From positions 1 through 6,144 of the forward strand of contig JACPUP010000027.1 in NCBI GenBank assembly GCA_016192205.1: DNA of 6,144 nt, written 5' to 3'. The position numbers and the translations under genes are program-made. Of the stretch, positions 5,246 to 6,144 are shown piece after piece (positions within the stretch are counted from its first letter, which is position 1; every line of letters begins with the position of its first letter). The stretch is from Candidatus Kerfeldbacteria bacterium (GTDB lineage Bacteria; Patescibacteriota; Patescibacteriia; SBBC01; JACPUP01). A model generated the notes under the pieces. The model had not been told where the DNA came from. It saw only the letters and a list, made by a program, of their open reading frames with translations, and ran no database searches.

Positions 5246-6144
5246 ATGGAGGCATCAGAAACCAAACAACCAGCCCTCTATCGGGACATCCTCAAACAAG
5301 CCTGGCGCCTGGTCTGGAAGTACGCCTGGCTGCTCATCCTAGGCTTTTTTGCTGCGCTGACGGCGAATGGCGAGCAGTTTGACGTGCTCTCGAAGAACGT
5401 CGACACGGTCGTCCACCTCCAGGGCACGCTCCCGCTCATCGACGCCTCGAGCGATGTCAACGCGCTGGACCAATTCTGGAGCTTCCTGCGCACCCTCGTC
5501 ATCGACGGCTCGTTCTTGAGCACGGATCGGTTCGAGGCAGTGCTCTTGTTCTTCGCCGTGATGATTACGCCCATCGTCATTGCCCAGGCCGGCATCATTG
5601 CTGCGGCCAAACGATTCGTCTCGAGCGAGGAGGGCAAACCGACCTTTGGAACGTCGCTCGCGGCTGGCGGCCGGCACTTCCTGCCCGTGCTCATTCTGAA
5701 CGTCGTGCTCAAGGTCGGCATCTACGTGCTCCTGGGCCTGGTGACGTACCCGCTCTTCCTGCGCTTCCTCTCGGGCAACGGTTCGCAGGCCTCGATCGAC
5801 CTCCTCGCCGGCGTCGCCTTCGTCATCCTCGTGCCGCTCCATATCATCTTCTCGTTCCTGACGAAGTTCGCGGCCATCCACGTCATCGCGCACGGCAAGA
5901 CCTTGCGCGCGAGCATTGGCAGCGCCTGGCGCACGTTTTCGGCCAACTGGCTCATTGCCATTGAGATGTCATTCATCCTCATCCTCATCAACATCGTGGC
6001 GGCGACCATCGTCGTTGGCACCGTCACGTTCGCCTTCCAGCCGACTGGCCAGTTCACGGCCACGCTCTACTGGTTGTCGCTGTTCTTCGTCGGCGCGTTT
6101 TTGGCCGTGTTCCAGTACGCGGCCTGGACGATTCTCCTCGTCCG
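5246..6144 (+). CDS. Multi-pass integral membrane protein, function unknown (N-terminal 299 aa, cut by window end)
   Basis: The frame is open from the ATG at 5246 to the last base, giving at least 299 residues with no stop. A short polar N-terminus (MEASETKQPALYRDILKQAW) leads into a tryptophan-rich first membrane helix (about 24-40). There follows a polar loop of about 55 residues (41-96) and then hydrophobic helices near 97-121, 145-171, 185-210, 234-264 and 273-297, so at least six membrane spans. The ILKQAWRLVWKYAWLLILGFF opening with AALTANGEQF after it resembles uncharacterised membrane proteins I associate with Patescibacteria, but no catalytic or transport motif is visible. The start is supported by the promoter immediately upstream. 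It is separated from the preceding gene by about 130 bases and its own promoter, so it is not part of the ftsH operon. Confidence 0.85.
   Translation, partial: MEASETKQPALYRDILKQAWRLVWKYAWLLILGFFAALTANGEQFDVLSKNVDTVVHLQGTLPLIDASSDVNALDQFWSFLRTLVIDGSFLSTDRFEAVLLFFAVMITPIVIAQAGIIAAAKRFVSSEEGKPTFGTSLAAGGRHFLPVLILNVVLKVGIYVLLGLVTYPLFLRFLSGNGSQASIDLLAGVAFVILVPLHIIFSFLTKFAAIHVIAHGKTLRASIGSAWRTFSANWLIAIEMSFILILINIVAATIVVGTVTFAFQPTGQFTATLYWLSLFFVGAFLAVFQYAAWTILLV

Overview
The window is GC-rich bacterial DNA. It holds a divergent gene pair, then a housekeeping block (ribosomal protein S1, then the membrane protease FtsH), a poorly coding hairpin-rich stretch, a small doubtful gene, and the 5' part of a multi-pass membrane protein cut by the window end. 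TGA is used as stop, so nothing suggests an altered code. The four-domain S1 with a short disordered tail, the compact 605-residue FtsH, the weak ribosome binding sites and the membrane-protein type at the right edge resemble Patescibacteria (Candidate Phyla Radiation, possibly a GC-rich parcubacterial lineage). That placement is inferred from remembered family features, not from a search.

Layout: 1-158 is one long imperfect palindrome with perfect 17-bp ends. 179-979 (minus strand) encodes a 266-residue protein of unknown function with a coiled-coil middle and an acidic disordered tail. 980-1188 is the divergent intergenic region, with one promoter facing each way and a small hairpin between them. 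1189-2463 is rpsA, preceded by a near-consensus promoter and a leader hairpin that ends just before the start codon. 2543-4360 is ftsH, probably cotranscribed with rpsA. 4361-4756 has no confident gene, but carries a purine-rich repeat tract and a run of hairpins. 4757-5113 is a small open frame with the only textbook ribosome binding site in the window; its 3' end looks frameshifted. 5246-6144 is the membrane protein, driven by an extended -10 promoter so close to the ATG that the mRNA should be leaderless.

rpsA and ftsH are both complete and have intact key motifs. S1 helps the 30S subunit bind mRNA, and FtsH degrades membrane and soluble proteins, so both belong to core protein synthesis and quality control. 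No defence system, CRISPR array, transposase or prophage gene is visible. The unusual content lies in the non-coding layer. Degenerate purine/pyrimidine repeat tracts edge rpsA and ftsH, and one has become part of the S1 coding sequence. There is also the 158-bp palindrome, a hairpin cluster after ftsH, and two promoters predicted to give nearly leaderless transcripts.
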